Source: Chitinophaga oryziterrae
GTDB lineage: Bacteria > Bacteroidota > Bacteroidia > Chitinophagales > Chitinophagaceae
NCBI RefSeq assembly: GCF_009758125.1
Contig: NZ_WRXO01000004.1
Coordinates: 62,001-126,000 of the forward strand
DNA length: 64,000 bases
Direction: 5' to 3'
Within the stretch, counting starts at the first letter, position 1. Each line of letters opens with the position of its first letter. The notes beneath the pieces are model-generated. The model ran no database searches. It was given only the letters and a program-made list of their open reading frames with translations, and had not been told where the DNA came from. A program made the position numbers and the translations under genes. This document shows positions 10,301 to 18,300 of the stretch, piece by piece.

Positions 10301-10346
10301 TCCGGCTGCAAAAACATTCCTTTTAGGCGCAACGGTTAAATTTTAA
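7332..10346 (+). CDS. SusC/RagA-family TonB-linked outer membrane protein
   Basis: A 1004-residue outer-membrane transporter. After a signal peptide (about residues 1-21) comes a carboxypeptidase-regulatory-like beta-sandwich at about 37-107 (KGVVVGSDGTPIPGASV). The SusC signature GEVVVVGYG follows at about 113-121, then the plug with LFVVDGVPLSND and DASAASIYGARGSNGVVLIT, then a beta-barrel ending LLGATVKF. It should import an oligomer in a TonB-dependent way together with the SusD protein that starts 5 bp downstream. No anti-sigma factor, hybrid sensor or glycoside hydrolase lies in the same operon, so the substrate is open. There is no STN domain. Confidence 0.96.
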   Translation: MNNQFLLMVAVWLSAVSPSMAHEASHRNYYQVARQEPVKGVVVGSDGTPIPGASVKSLTSNKVTTTNERGEFSIEVANGEKLVISSIGYTSQEVTAGTKTLNVTLQLSNSQLGEVVVVGYGSQTKADVTGALTQLKADNIKQGVNISVDNMLQGKVAGVRIAQSSGEPGAGVDVFIRGVGSIRSGSTPLFVVDGVPLSNDNVSAGGPDFGLGSSEPKNPLNFLNTSDIETITILKDASAASIYGARGSNGVVLITTKRGSKGGPSLTYDAYLGTSKVIKKLDVLNADEYRKALVNPAYDHGGNTDWQDVIYRNGFVQNHNLSFAKTSATGSYLASLSHMAQDGIVEKSSFKRTTARLNAEESFFDEKRLTVKMNLTASDINETAIPNGNTAGSDGQLIIHALMANPTRSLRDSTGGYTNFNMNAHYNPAYLLSIYDDKTNTFRVLGNIEATLRLLPGLNYRFNYGIDKSTSERNSTIYPNVTDRQPNGAYAQNNLSSLSTLLEHYLTYNHSIDKHQFEVLGGFSYQQFKFSGTTFGMIGITKQGQGVDPEYNPGYAGTATSPSGYAQENELQSYFGRVNYNYDSRYMFTASLRADGSTRFGENKKYGYFPSVALGWAINREGFMKDMDAIQELKLRASWGQTGNQEVPNKITQASYSLSTGAGYYLYDNLNLVNGTTVNRTANPDLRWELVEQYNVGVDFGFWKNKLYGSLEYYNKTTKNPILNIPSGPLSPTTTVWKNVDAQIVNKGFEIMLGSQLVRTRDFSWTLDVNGSTLSNKIKDLPVSELYSGSISGPGLSGVNANIYKNGYEAGSFYMLKHLGYDKDGKDIFEDKTGDGVINANDREIFEGAIPNFNFGLNSQMRYKKFDFSFSFIGQTGGYLVNNTALDLNINSLASDRNVLRKYYEAKASTTNPVQLSSLYLEKSDFVRLNNVRLGYTFTCDRLTWLKSFNLYVSAQNLLTITGYSGYDPLVNTTKTSGGNQSLGIDYTTYPAAKTFLLGATVKF

Positions 10347-10351
10347 GAAAT

Positions 10352-12106
10352 ATGAAATCATTACAACTACATAAATTAGCGGGTATCTTCCTTACTGTGG
10401 CAATGGTAGGATGTACAGACCTGCACGAAAAAGTGATCGACGAGGTATTAGGCTCTAATAATTCAAATCCGGAAAATGCTATCGCAGCAGCATACGGACA
10501 AATGGGAGACGGTACTTTTGTGGACCATGGTAATGTGTTCGGGTTACAGGAATATTCAACGGATGAAGCATTGCTGCCTACACGTGGTAGTGACTGGGGA
10601 GATGGTGGTGTCTGGCGTGCCGTTCATGAGTTTACCTGGGGACCGGATAACTCCGTGCTTACCAATACCTGGAATAACCTGAACAGTGGTATTACCAAGT
10701 CGCTGACCGCGATCAGCAGCGTCAATAACGCACAGAATTTTGCCAATAAAACGCTGTTCCTTGCAGAAGCAAGAGGGTTGCTGGCATTTTACACTTACCA
10801 TACACTGGACCTTTTCGGACAGGCCCCATATAAGAACCCTTTCGTTGCAGATGCTCCGTTGGAAGTGAAAAAGGCTGATACAGCCATCAATGGACTGATC
10901 AAAGAAGTAGAAGCAATACTGCCTGATCTGGCTAACCTGAAAGAACAGAATACACATAACGGCAGATTCACCAAACAGGCTGCCTATGCTTTGCTGGCAG
11001 ATATGTACATGAACCGTGCAGTATTTAAAAATCGTTATTCTACCAGCGGCTTCGACTTCCTGGAAGCAGCAGTTGATAACAATGGTACTGATATGGACAA
11101 GGTGATCTATTATACCTCCCTGCTCATTGACAACCCGCAGTTCTCTCTGGAAAGCAATTATTTCAGGAACTTCGATATAGACAATGCCGGCAGACCGGAA
11201 CTGATTTTCGTAGTATCGCAGGACATCAATACCCTGAGAAACAGTGATAACGATTTTGCCTACATGCCTATGGAAAGGAATCAGAAACCTTCTCCACTTA
11301 ACAGGGGTACCAACGCAGTATGTACCACTCCTGAATTTTATGCTACCTGGGACGGGAAACATGATGATCCACGTTTTTCCAGACATTATCAGTATGCTGA
11401 TGGTACCTGGTTCATGAACGACGGTACAGATGTAAGCGTACCGGCTACCAGCACAGTAGTAGGTAGTACCGTGCCCTGGTTCCACTTCAACCGTGGTCTC
11501 CTTGCAGGACAGCAGTACGGACCTAAGCTGCTAAACGGTGGCTTCGAGATGACAGCTGATAACCGTATCAAAGTATCAATGCTCTATTGTGAAAAGAATA
11601 CGGCCCTTCCGGTTGATTTTACTCCTGAGCTTAATTTTGACAATCCTGCGCAGGCTGTTTTCACCCAGGCACAGATCAACCGTGGTGTGCGTATATTCAA
11701 GTTCGAATTCGATCCTGAAAAGGATAATGGTTCCAGCAATGTAGATATTCCGCTGTATCGTTTAGGTGTTATTTATTGCTTACGTGCTGAGGCATATTTC
11801 CGTAAAAGTCAGTCAGATCTGGCAATGGCAGATATCAATAAGTTACGCACCAGCAGAACACGTGAAGCGCTGTATGCCAATGCACCAGGTGTAGCTATTA
11901 CTACGCTTGACGAGCAATCGCTTTACAATGAGATAGGTTACGAGACTTATTGGGAAATGTACAGAAGGAAACAGATGATCCGTTTCGGTAAATTTGATGC
12001 CGCTGGCACAGCTAAAGCAGCATCTCAGCCTTACCGCAGGATTTTCCCGATCCCGCAGTCGGCAATGGATGCTTCGAAAGCATTTACGCAGAATGATAAA
12101 TACTAG
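10352..12106 (+). CDS. SusD/RagB-family nutrient-binding lipoprotein
   Basis: Surface lipoprotein of 584 residues that caps the SusC barrel and binds substrate. The signal peptide ends at the lipobox VAMVGC (Cys21). The N-terminal part contains the TPR-like helical SusD fold (FLAEARGLLAFYTYHTLDLFG, then a QAAYALLADMYMNRA-type helix). The C-terminal RagB/SusD domain ends with the usual NEIGYETYWEMYRRKQMIRF and ...RRIFPIPQSAMD. It is translationally close to the SusC gene and followed by a strong terminator, so the operon appears to be just these two genes. Confidence 0.95.
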   Translation: MKSLQLHKLAGIFLTVAMVGCTDLHEKVIDEVLGSNNSNPENAIAAAYGQMGDGTFVDHGNVFGLQEYSTDEALLPTRGSDWGDGGVWRAVHEFTWGPDNSVLTNTWNNLNSGITKSLTAISSVNNAQNFANKTLFLAEARGLLAFYTYHTLDLFGQAPYKNPFVADAPLEVKKADTAINGLIKEVEAILPDLANLKEQNTHNGRFTKQAAYALLADMYMNRAVFKNRYSTSGFDFLEAAVDNNGTDMDKVIYYTSLLIDNPQFSLESNYFRNFDIDNAGRPELIFVVSQDINTLRNSDNDFAYMPMERNQKPSPLNRGTNAVCTTPEFYATWDGKHDDPRFSRHYQYADGTWFMNDGTDVSVPATSTVVGSTVPWFHFNRGLLAGQQYGPKLLNGGFEMTADNRIKVSMLYCEKNTALPVDFTPELNFDNPAQAVFTQAQINRGVRIFKFEFDPEKDNGSSNVDIPLYRLGVIYCLRAEAYFRKSQSDLAMADINKLRTSRTREALYANAPGVAITTLDEQSLYNEIGYETYWEMYRRKQMIRFGKFDAAGTAKAASQPYRRIFPIPQSAMDASKAFTQNDKY

Positions 12107-12130
12107 AGAAGTTTCTTCAATAATATTATA

Positions 12131-12170
12131 AAAGGAAGGTGTACCAGTTTTGGTACACCTTCCTTTTTAT
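12131..12170 (+). terminator. Intrinsic terminator of the SusC/SusD operon
   Basis: A 16-bp perfect stem (12131-12146 with 12151-12166), a GTTT loop and a T-rich tail, 24 bp after the SusD stop codon. Confidence 0.85.
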
Positions 12171-12246
12171 ATAGGGATTTTGTAAATTTATAATAGCTTC
12201 CCAGGGAACAAATATATCTTCCGCCCCAATAAGGGTATCTATTTTA

Positions 12247-12254
12247 TATTTTTG
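12247..12254 (+). promoter_or_regulatory. Putative -7 box (TATTTTTG)
   Basis: Exact TAnnTTTG match 76 bp before the DinB start. It is the only promoter-like element between the terminator and that gene. Confidence 0.4.
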
Positions 12255-12330
12255 TATTATAATAACATCAATTGCTCAACTATTGAGCATTTATTCTGTT
12301 TTATGTAGTAAATCACTTAAAAAAAACGTT

Positions 12331-12861
12331 ATGAAAGCAACTCATCTTTTAGCTACGCTATGTTTTATTTTTAGTTTTGTCAATCTGGCCCGGGCACAGG
12401 AATCCACAGATCAGATAGTAAAGGAATGGGAGAGAGCCAAGGTCTATACAAAGGAATACCTGGATGCAATGCCAGAGTCTGGGTATTCTCTGAAACCGAC
12501 GCCTGAAATGCGTTCTTTTGCGGAACAAATGCTGCATCTGGCAGATGCCAATTATGGTTTGGTGGCTGCTGCTATAGATGTGAAAAGCCCGACAGGCCCC
12601 GGAGAATTAGAAAAGAACAGTGCCAAGACTAAAGAGAATGTAACAAAAAAAGTGATGGAAAGTTATGATTTTGCCATCAGCAACATTCAAAAAATGACAC
12701 CTGCCCAGTTAGGAGAGAAGATAAAGCTTTTTAATAAATTTGATTTAACAAAAGAAATGGCATTGGCCAAGGGATTCGAACATCAGACTCACCATAGGGG
12801 TCAGACTACCGTTTATCTTCGTCTGGCCGGTGTGAAACCACCAGAGGAAAAATTATTCTAG
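12331..12861 (+). CDS. Exported DinB-family protein
   Basis: A 176-residue DinB/YfiT-like four-helix protein. The ATG at 12331 is preferred over the upstream one at 12283 because it begins a signal peptide (MKATHLLATLCFIFSFVNLARA). Metal-binding histidines are visible: His in FAEQMLHLADANYG and the cluster in GFEHQTHHRGQTTVYLRLAG, the usual HxxxH-type DinB end. DinB-fold proteins include metal-dependent thiol transferases, but most exported members in Bacteroidota are uncharacterised. It is a single-gene unit with its own terminator. Confidence 0.88.
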   Translation: MKATHLLATLCFIFSFVNLARAQESTDQIVKEWERAKVYTKEYLDAMPESGYSLKPTPEMRSFAEQMLHLADANYGLVAAAIDVKSPTGPGELEKNSAKTKENVTKKVMESYDFAISNIQKMTPAQLGEKIKLFNKFDLTKEMALAKGFEHQTHHRGQTTVYLRLAGVKPPEEKLF

Positions 12862-12866
12862 ACGAG

Positions 12867-12897
12867 GAGGTACCAGTACTCACTGGTACCTCTTTTA
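12867..12897. terminator. Bidirectional hairpin terminator
   Basis: An 11-bp perfect stem (GAGGTACCAGT at 12867-12877 with 12882-12892) followed by TTTTA. It sits between the DinB gene and the convergent beta-helix gene. Confidence 0.8.
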
Positions 12898-15186
12898 TTA
12901 TTTCACACCATCCTGTAGTATCAGATAGCTGTCTGGTTTCAATGCCGTATTGACATCCACCTGTTTATTCACATTCTTATAGTGATTATTGTGAATGAGT
13001 ATGTTGGAACTCATGTTGCCTGACCCTCCGAGGGAAATGGCCTTATCCGCATTCGTGAAGCTATTATCTTCAATAATGACATCGGTGATGGCATTGGGAT
13101 TTGCTCCCGGGGAAGTACGGATAAAGCTGAAATCGTATAATTTATTACGTCTTACCAGGGTGCCGATATTCATAGCCGTACCACCGGAGCCAACGATATT
13201 GATATTCTGATAACTGGATACTTTGGTTTTCACAGCCATCTTTGGAATGTTATTATTCCCTTCATTTAATTCACAGTTAACAATATCCGTGTACCAGTTA
13301 GGTTGCCGCCCTTTATAAATAAGGGAACCACGACCTATTATACCAATGCACCTGCGCATTTTAAGCCCGGAAATCACGCAGTTCTCTGCGGAGCCATAGA
13401 ATTGATAGGCGCCACCATCAGCCACGTCATTATCGATAAAAAACAGGTTTTTACGGATGGTGGTGATACTGATCACAGAGGTTGCATCGGGATCTACCAG
13501 GAAGGGCTGGTCAAGCTGGATAACATCCAGGGTATGGCTGACGATCCGCCTGTACTGACCGGCTCCTTTCCCTTCGAGGATAAATACACCGCCCCCTATC
13601 CATTTATTAGGTGTCCATTGGTTGGTAACGGCGCCGGAGGGGAGTGTAAGGGTGTTACCCTTTACACCGGCCACTGGTCCTGCATAGGCACCACTGCCAC
13701 CATCGAAGGTCATCACTTCCCGGTCATTGATATAGTTGAAGGGGATGGTGTTCCTGGCCTCGTACAGATTATTGCTTTCATCGATGGAGGTGGCATAGCC
13801 ATAACCGTTCATCTGTTTATAACAATCTTCAAATATTAAGCCTTTAGGATGGATGGCCATAAAGGTTTTGTCGCTTCCGTTCTTTTCAAACCTGCAATGT
13901 TGTATGAAGCCACTGGCAGCAACGAAGTTGTACATGCCACTACAATTAAATGAGCAGTTCCGGACTTTTAAGTTGCTCCCTCTCAGTAGAATCCCGGTTT
14001 TGAACCATTTGCTGTCTATTTCTGCTTTAGCAGCCTCCACATTGGCCCTTGCCATGAAGGAGGATACTTCCGGTTCAACGCTTTGTTTAACAACCAGGTT
14101 TTCGAGGGTGATATTACCCTGTTCGGGAACAGGCCCGGTTAGCATAATGATACCCCAGGCCCTGGTAGCTAATATATTGAGGTCTTTGATGGCAAAATGA
14201 TGGGAGCCGCTAATAAGACTGGCGGGCATTTTGCCGGTCGCCCAGTTGGCTGGGTTCCAGAACAACTGAGTTGTTTCTTTGGAAGCACCTTTAAGCAGGG
14301 TGAAAGGTGGGAGGATGAGTGCATCTGTTAACATATAACGTCCCGCAGGAGCGTATACAGTTCCGCCACCTTGTTGTTTGGCAGCGGATATAGCAGCATT
14401 GAAGGCGGCCGTTTCATCATTTGCACCATCGCCTTTAGCGCCATAGTCTTTTACGTTGAAAGTCTTTTTGTCCCATTTATTTGTGGAGGGGTTCACAACA
14501 GTTACCTGTAGCGGAGCGCTCCAGGCTGTTTTTCCACCTGATCCGTTATGATAATATAAGTTGTAGTTGCCCGAAGGAGTACTACCCGGAATATTTACAT
14601 TGACGGAGAAGTCGTCAAAAGCATTGGCTACTGCTGCTCTTATGACTTGTTTTTTATCTGCAGAAATGATGACGATCTGACCTTTAGCACCTTTCCTGTA
14701 TAAATTCTTTCCCTGGATACGCAGGTTCCCTCCGGCAGTTATGTTTAATCCCTCTTCACTGATCACCCAGTTCACTTTAGGAACATTGACATTAAAGCCG
14801 GTGATGTGGTTGTCACTATCTGTTAATCTGACACTGTACACGCCTTGCTGATAGCTGGATGGCACAATGAATTTAACGGATTGTGTATTGCGTTGAAGGG
14901 CCTCGACCGTAATGCCTTTATTATCTAAGGGGGCTACTTTCTTATCTGTGCCACCATCATCTGGTCCGGCGTCTTCCCTGGGTAACGGAACATATGCAGG
15001 CAATATATTATCAACGTTATCGTCGGGCAGGCGACTCACCTGTATTTTCGTGATCTTATCCAGGTATTCGCCTCTTATGAGTACGGCATCACCAGGGTTC
15101 GTTGCAGCTGTTGTGACCTGGAATAATCTGGTCTGGGAATATACGCCGGTAGTCAGCAACATAAAGAAGAACAGCAATTTTTTCAT
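12898..15186 (-). CDS. Secreted pectate-lyase-superfamily beta-helix protein
   Basis: About 762 residues from the start I prefer at 15186 (MKKLLFFFMLLTTGVYSQ, a clear signal peptide); an upstream ATG at 15252 would put a polar tail before it. Residues about 20-240 look like one or two IPT/TIG-type beta-sandwich modules (NPGDAVLIRGEYLDKITKIQ, LRIQGKNLYRKGAKG). From about residue 250 comes the Pectate_lyase_3 entry motif VKDYGAKGDGANDETAAFNA then GGGTVYAPAGRYML, leading into a right-handed parallel beta-helix. Likely a secreted glycan-active enzyme or glycan-binding protein. The catalytic residues could not be assigned, so the substrate is unknown. No T9SS domain is seen. Confidence 0.85.
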   Translation of the reverse strand: MKKLLFFFMLLTTGVYSQTRLFQVTTAATNPGDAVLIRGEYLDKITKIQVSRLPDDNVDNILPAYVPLPREDAGPDDGGTDKKVAPLDNKGITVEALQRNTQSVKFIVPSSYQQGVYSVRLTDSDNHITGFNVNVPKVNWVISEEGLNITAGGNLRIQGKNLYRKGAKGQIVIISADKKQVIRAAVANAFDDFSVNVNIPGSTPSGNYNLYYHNGSGGKTAWSAPLQVTVVNPSTNKWDKKTFNVKDYGAKGDGANDETAAFNAAISAAKQQGGGTVYAPAGRYMLTDALILPPFTLLKGASKETTQLFWNPANWATGKMPASLISGSHHFAIKDLNILATRAWGIIMLTGPVPEQGNITLENLVVKQSVEPEVSSFMARANVEAAKAEIDSKWFKTGILLRGSNLKVRNCSFNCSGMYNFVAASGFIQHCRFEKNGSDKTFMAIHPKGLIFEDCYKQMNGYGYATSIDESNNLYEARNTIPFNYINDREVMTFDGGSGAYAGPVAGVKGNTLTLPSGAVTNQWTPNKWIGGGVFILEGKGAGQYRRIVSHTLDVIQLDQPFLVDPDATSVISITTIRKNLFFIDNDVADGGAYQFYGSAENCVISGLKMRRCIGIIGRGSLIYKGRQPNWYTDIVNCELNEGNNNIPKMAVKTKVSSYQNINIVGSGGTAMNIGTLVRRNKLYDFSFIRTSPGANPNAITDVIIEDNSFTNADKAISLGGSGNMSSNILIHNNHYKNVNKQVDVNTALKPDSYLILQDGVK

Positions 15187-15302
15187 TGTATTCACCAGGT
15201 TTAAAGTCAGCGATATAACGTTGTGTTGAAGTAACACATTGTGTGAATGCAAATTATGCTTATTTAAGCCTGGTTTTATTACTTGAATGAGGGAGTTGGT
15301 TC

Positions 15303-18300
15303 CTACTCACTGAATTCCTCAGCATCCACGTCCTCGTCGCTATTGAAATCATCGTCATCAAACAGTACTACGCTGTCATCATCCATCTGTTCATCTTCAT
15401 TGTATTGATCAGACCACTTATCCTGCTTCTTTTCCGGCAGAGCTTTATAGGATGCTATATTTTTTTGGGCATTTGTAAACCATTCATCCTTGTTATTTTC
15501 GTTCTGCTTCTCATCATCATCTGAATTTTCATATTCAGCCAATGCTTTTGCCTCTCCGGTTTCTTTTACATTCGTTCTTTCGGAAAGTACATAAGTATAG
15601 ATATACCCATTATTAATATCATGCATGAAAGCGCCTTCGGTATTTTTATCCGTCATATCTGATGGGCTGACATTCTCATCATTCGCTTTATTCCACCCGC
15701 CTTCATCATCTTTCCTGTGGGCCCAGTAATGTCCTCCCTGAAGAGTCTTGCCACGGTGGTATATGAAGCCTTTCAACGTGTATTTTTTTCGTACAATCCC
15801 ATCATCCCCCTCTTCATACAATTCGAATACTTCGGGCATTTTAAATGGATTGTTTATTTTAGTAAGGTCATTGTTAAACCTGCTCAATGCGATAGTAAGA
15901 ACAGCCGGTAAATAGGAGAATATTGTTTTTTCCGCTACTTTCCGCAGACTTAGCCATACTCCGTCTACGAGCGCCCAGTTTACGGTTTTCAGGTTGTCAT
16001 AATCCGGATTGAACACAAATTCTTTTGTTGCGTTCAGCCAATCTATCAATCCTTCTGTATTAGCTACAGGTATATTAAGCACATTTTCGGTAATCGGTGC
16101 ACTTGTGTTCTTACCATCAATCCATTGTGCGGGATTATCATCTTTGACTTTATTCTGGAATTCAGGGTTATTGTCTGATTCCAGAATAGTGCGCCTGTTA
16201 CTTGCCGTATATTTAAAGTATTTTTTATACATTACCTGGATCTCTTCCAGTAGCGCCTTATCCCGCTCAGGGTCCAGATCAATTCTATCCATCAGTTTTC
16301 CTAATAGCTCCGCGGAATCTTCCTGTTCATTTTCTGTATTTATCTGTTTATAATTGATCAGATGTGATCTTAATGTGCTAACCTCTGTATCTTTAATCTC
16401 CTCTTTATTTATTACTTTTTGTATAAAATTTTGTACTGTATTATCTAAGTGCAATGACTTGTATGCTGGCAAAGAGAGTAATTGACATACTGCATTTATG
16501 AAGCAATCAGTTCCGTTATTGGGGATACCTCCTCCTTGTGCAAATGAGCCATGTGGCTCGTCATCAGCATCGTCATTTTCATGTTTCCGGTCATTGCTCA
16601 TAATAACATTCTTGCCTATAATGTCTCCAAGAAGGATATAGTTTTTTATAAAATTGTTATATTGGTCCTTCTCATTGAACAGCGAATCTTTTTCTACTTC
16701 TTTTTTATATTGGCCTATTCTCTCCGTAATTTTATCCAGTAAGTCCTGTTGCAGTTTCTTCTTTAATTGAATGAACGCTGTTACGTCTTTTTTATCGCGC
16801 TTCTCTTTTTTATATAATTTGTCAATTTCTTTCAGATTTTCCCCGCCCAAATATTTAGATAACAACGAAGCAGCTTCTGCATCCTTATTCTCAGAAATAC
16901 TATAAGCAGCATTTATTTTATCTTCCTTGATGATCATGCGAGCTTCCTGAATGAAGTCCAGTAATTCCTGCTCTTCATTATCCAGTTGAAGTTCATATAT
17001 ATCAGACCATATCTGATAAAGTATAGTGGTAATAAATGCATTGCTTGCCTGGTATGGTTCGAACATTTCCATGGAAATGGATTCTTTGCTTTCATCCTGC
17101 CGAAGGAATGCTTCTTTTAATTTGGTCAGTGTTGTCATATCCTCATCCGTATAGATACCTGACTTTCGCTTTTCCAGCATACTATTGTACGCATCCTCCA
17201 TCTCTGCCGGGATTTCAACCTCCTTATTTATGGCATGGGCCCTGGCATTGGAGACTTGCAGGAATTTAAGATCAAAAGGGTTTAAATTATCAGGGGTATT
17301 GTTAAAATAGCTTTTATTGGAAGGGAATGCATTATCTACATTCTTATCATTCTTTTCTGCGGATACTATAAGCATGACAGGGACATGGTCGCTGAAGCTG
17401 AACCATGCATTTGATAATTCCTTATCCTCAGATTCCAGGTGGAAAGGTAACCCGGTAACAGGATTGATCACTGCTGCCCGCTGGGTTTTGGAGGTTGCCG
17501 GATCAACTATAAAATAGTCAGCGCTTTGAAGACCAAGGTCGGTTTTATTTGTACCGGTTACTGACCTTGCAGACGCCAGTTCTTCATTTTCAAGGTTGCC
17601 TTTATAATTATATGGGTCACGGGATTCCGGATGTATCAAATTTCTTACACCCTGCGTTGTTCCGGTAAAATAGCTCCGGGAATTATCAGACCATCCGACC
17701 GGGCTATTGGATTTCAATTTATTATCCTCGATCTCTTTCGCTGTTCTGGAAAAATCATTATCAGATTTGTTCTTGTATTTATTGCCCTCAGTTTTTAAAG
17801 TGGAAGGGGTCTTTACAAGTGCTTCTTCTGCGATATAGTAATCTCCGCCTATGATCAACTGCGCATTATCCGCTTCTGCCAGGGCCTTTATTTTAGGTAA
17901 AGCTTCCTGTAATTGTCCTTCATAAATGTCTCTTCTGTCAAACTCATTCCCGCTTGGAGTTGTATGTACCATGCCATACCAAATTCCATTTCCATGAGTG
18001 TTCCCTTCTTTATCTTTTCTAAGCAATTTGTGGACCACAATAGGACGGAATTTACCATAATCGGAAAGGTAAGGGTTCTTGGTCCAATCTATTTCAGCGG
18101 TATCTGTTTCAACATTATTGCCGGAAACAGCGATAAAGCCATTGTATTCATATTTACCCGAGTTGAAAACAATAGGGTAGTACTCTATTTGTGATTTATT
18201 TAGAAGGTCGTCCGGCATCCCTATCATTTTGAATGCTTTGAACTGTTCTTCATAATCTGAATCGGTATATTTTTTTTTCAATTCAACGGGTGCCAGCTTA

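Noticed and set aside
10556..11485. 309-codon open frame on the minus strand
   Set aside because: It lies fully inside the SusD gene, in antisense, with no family motif; a shadow of SusD codon use.
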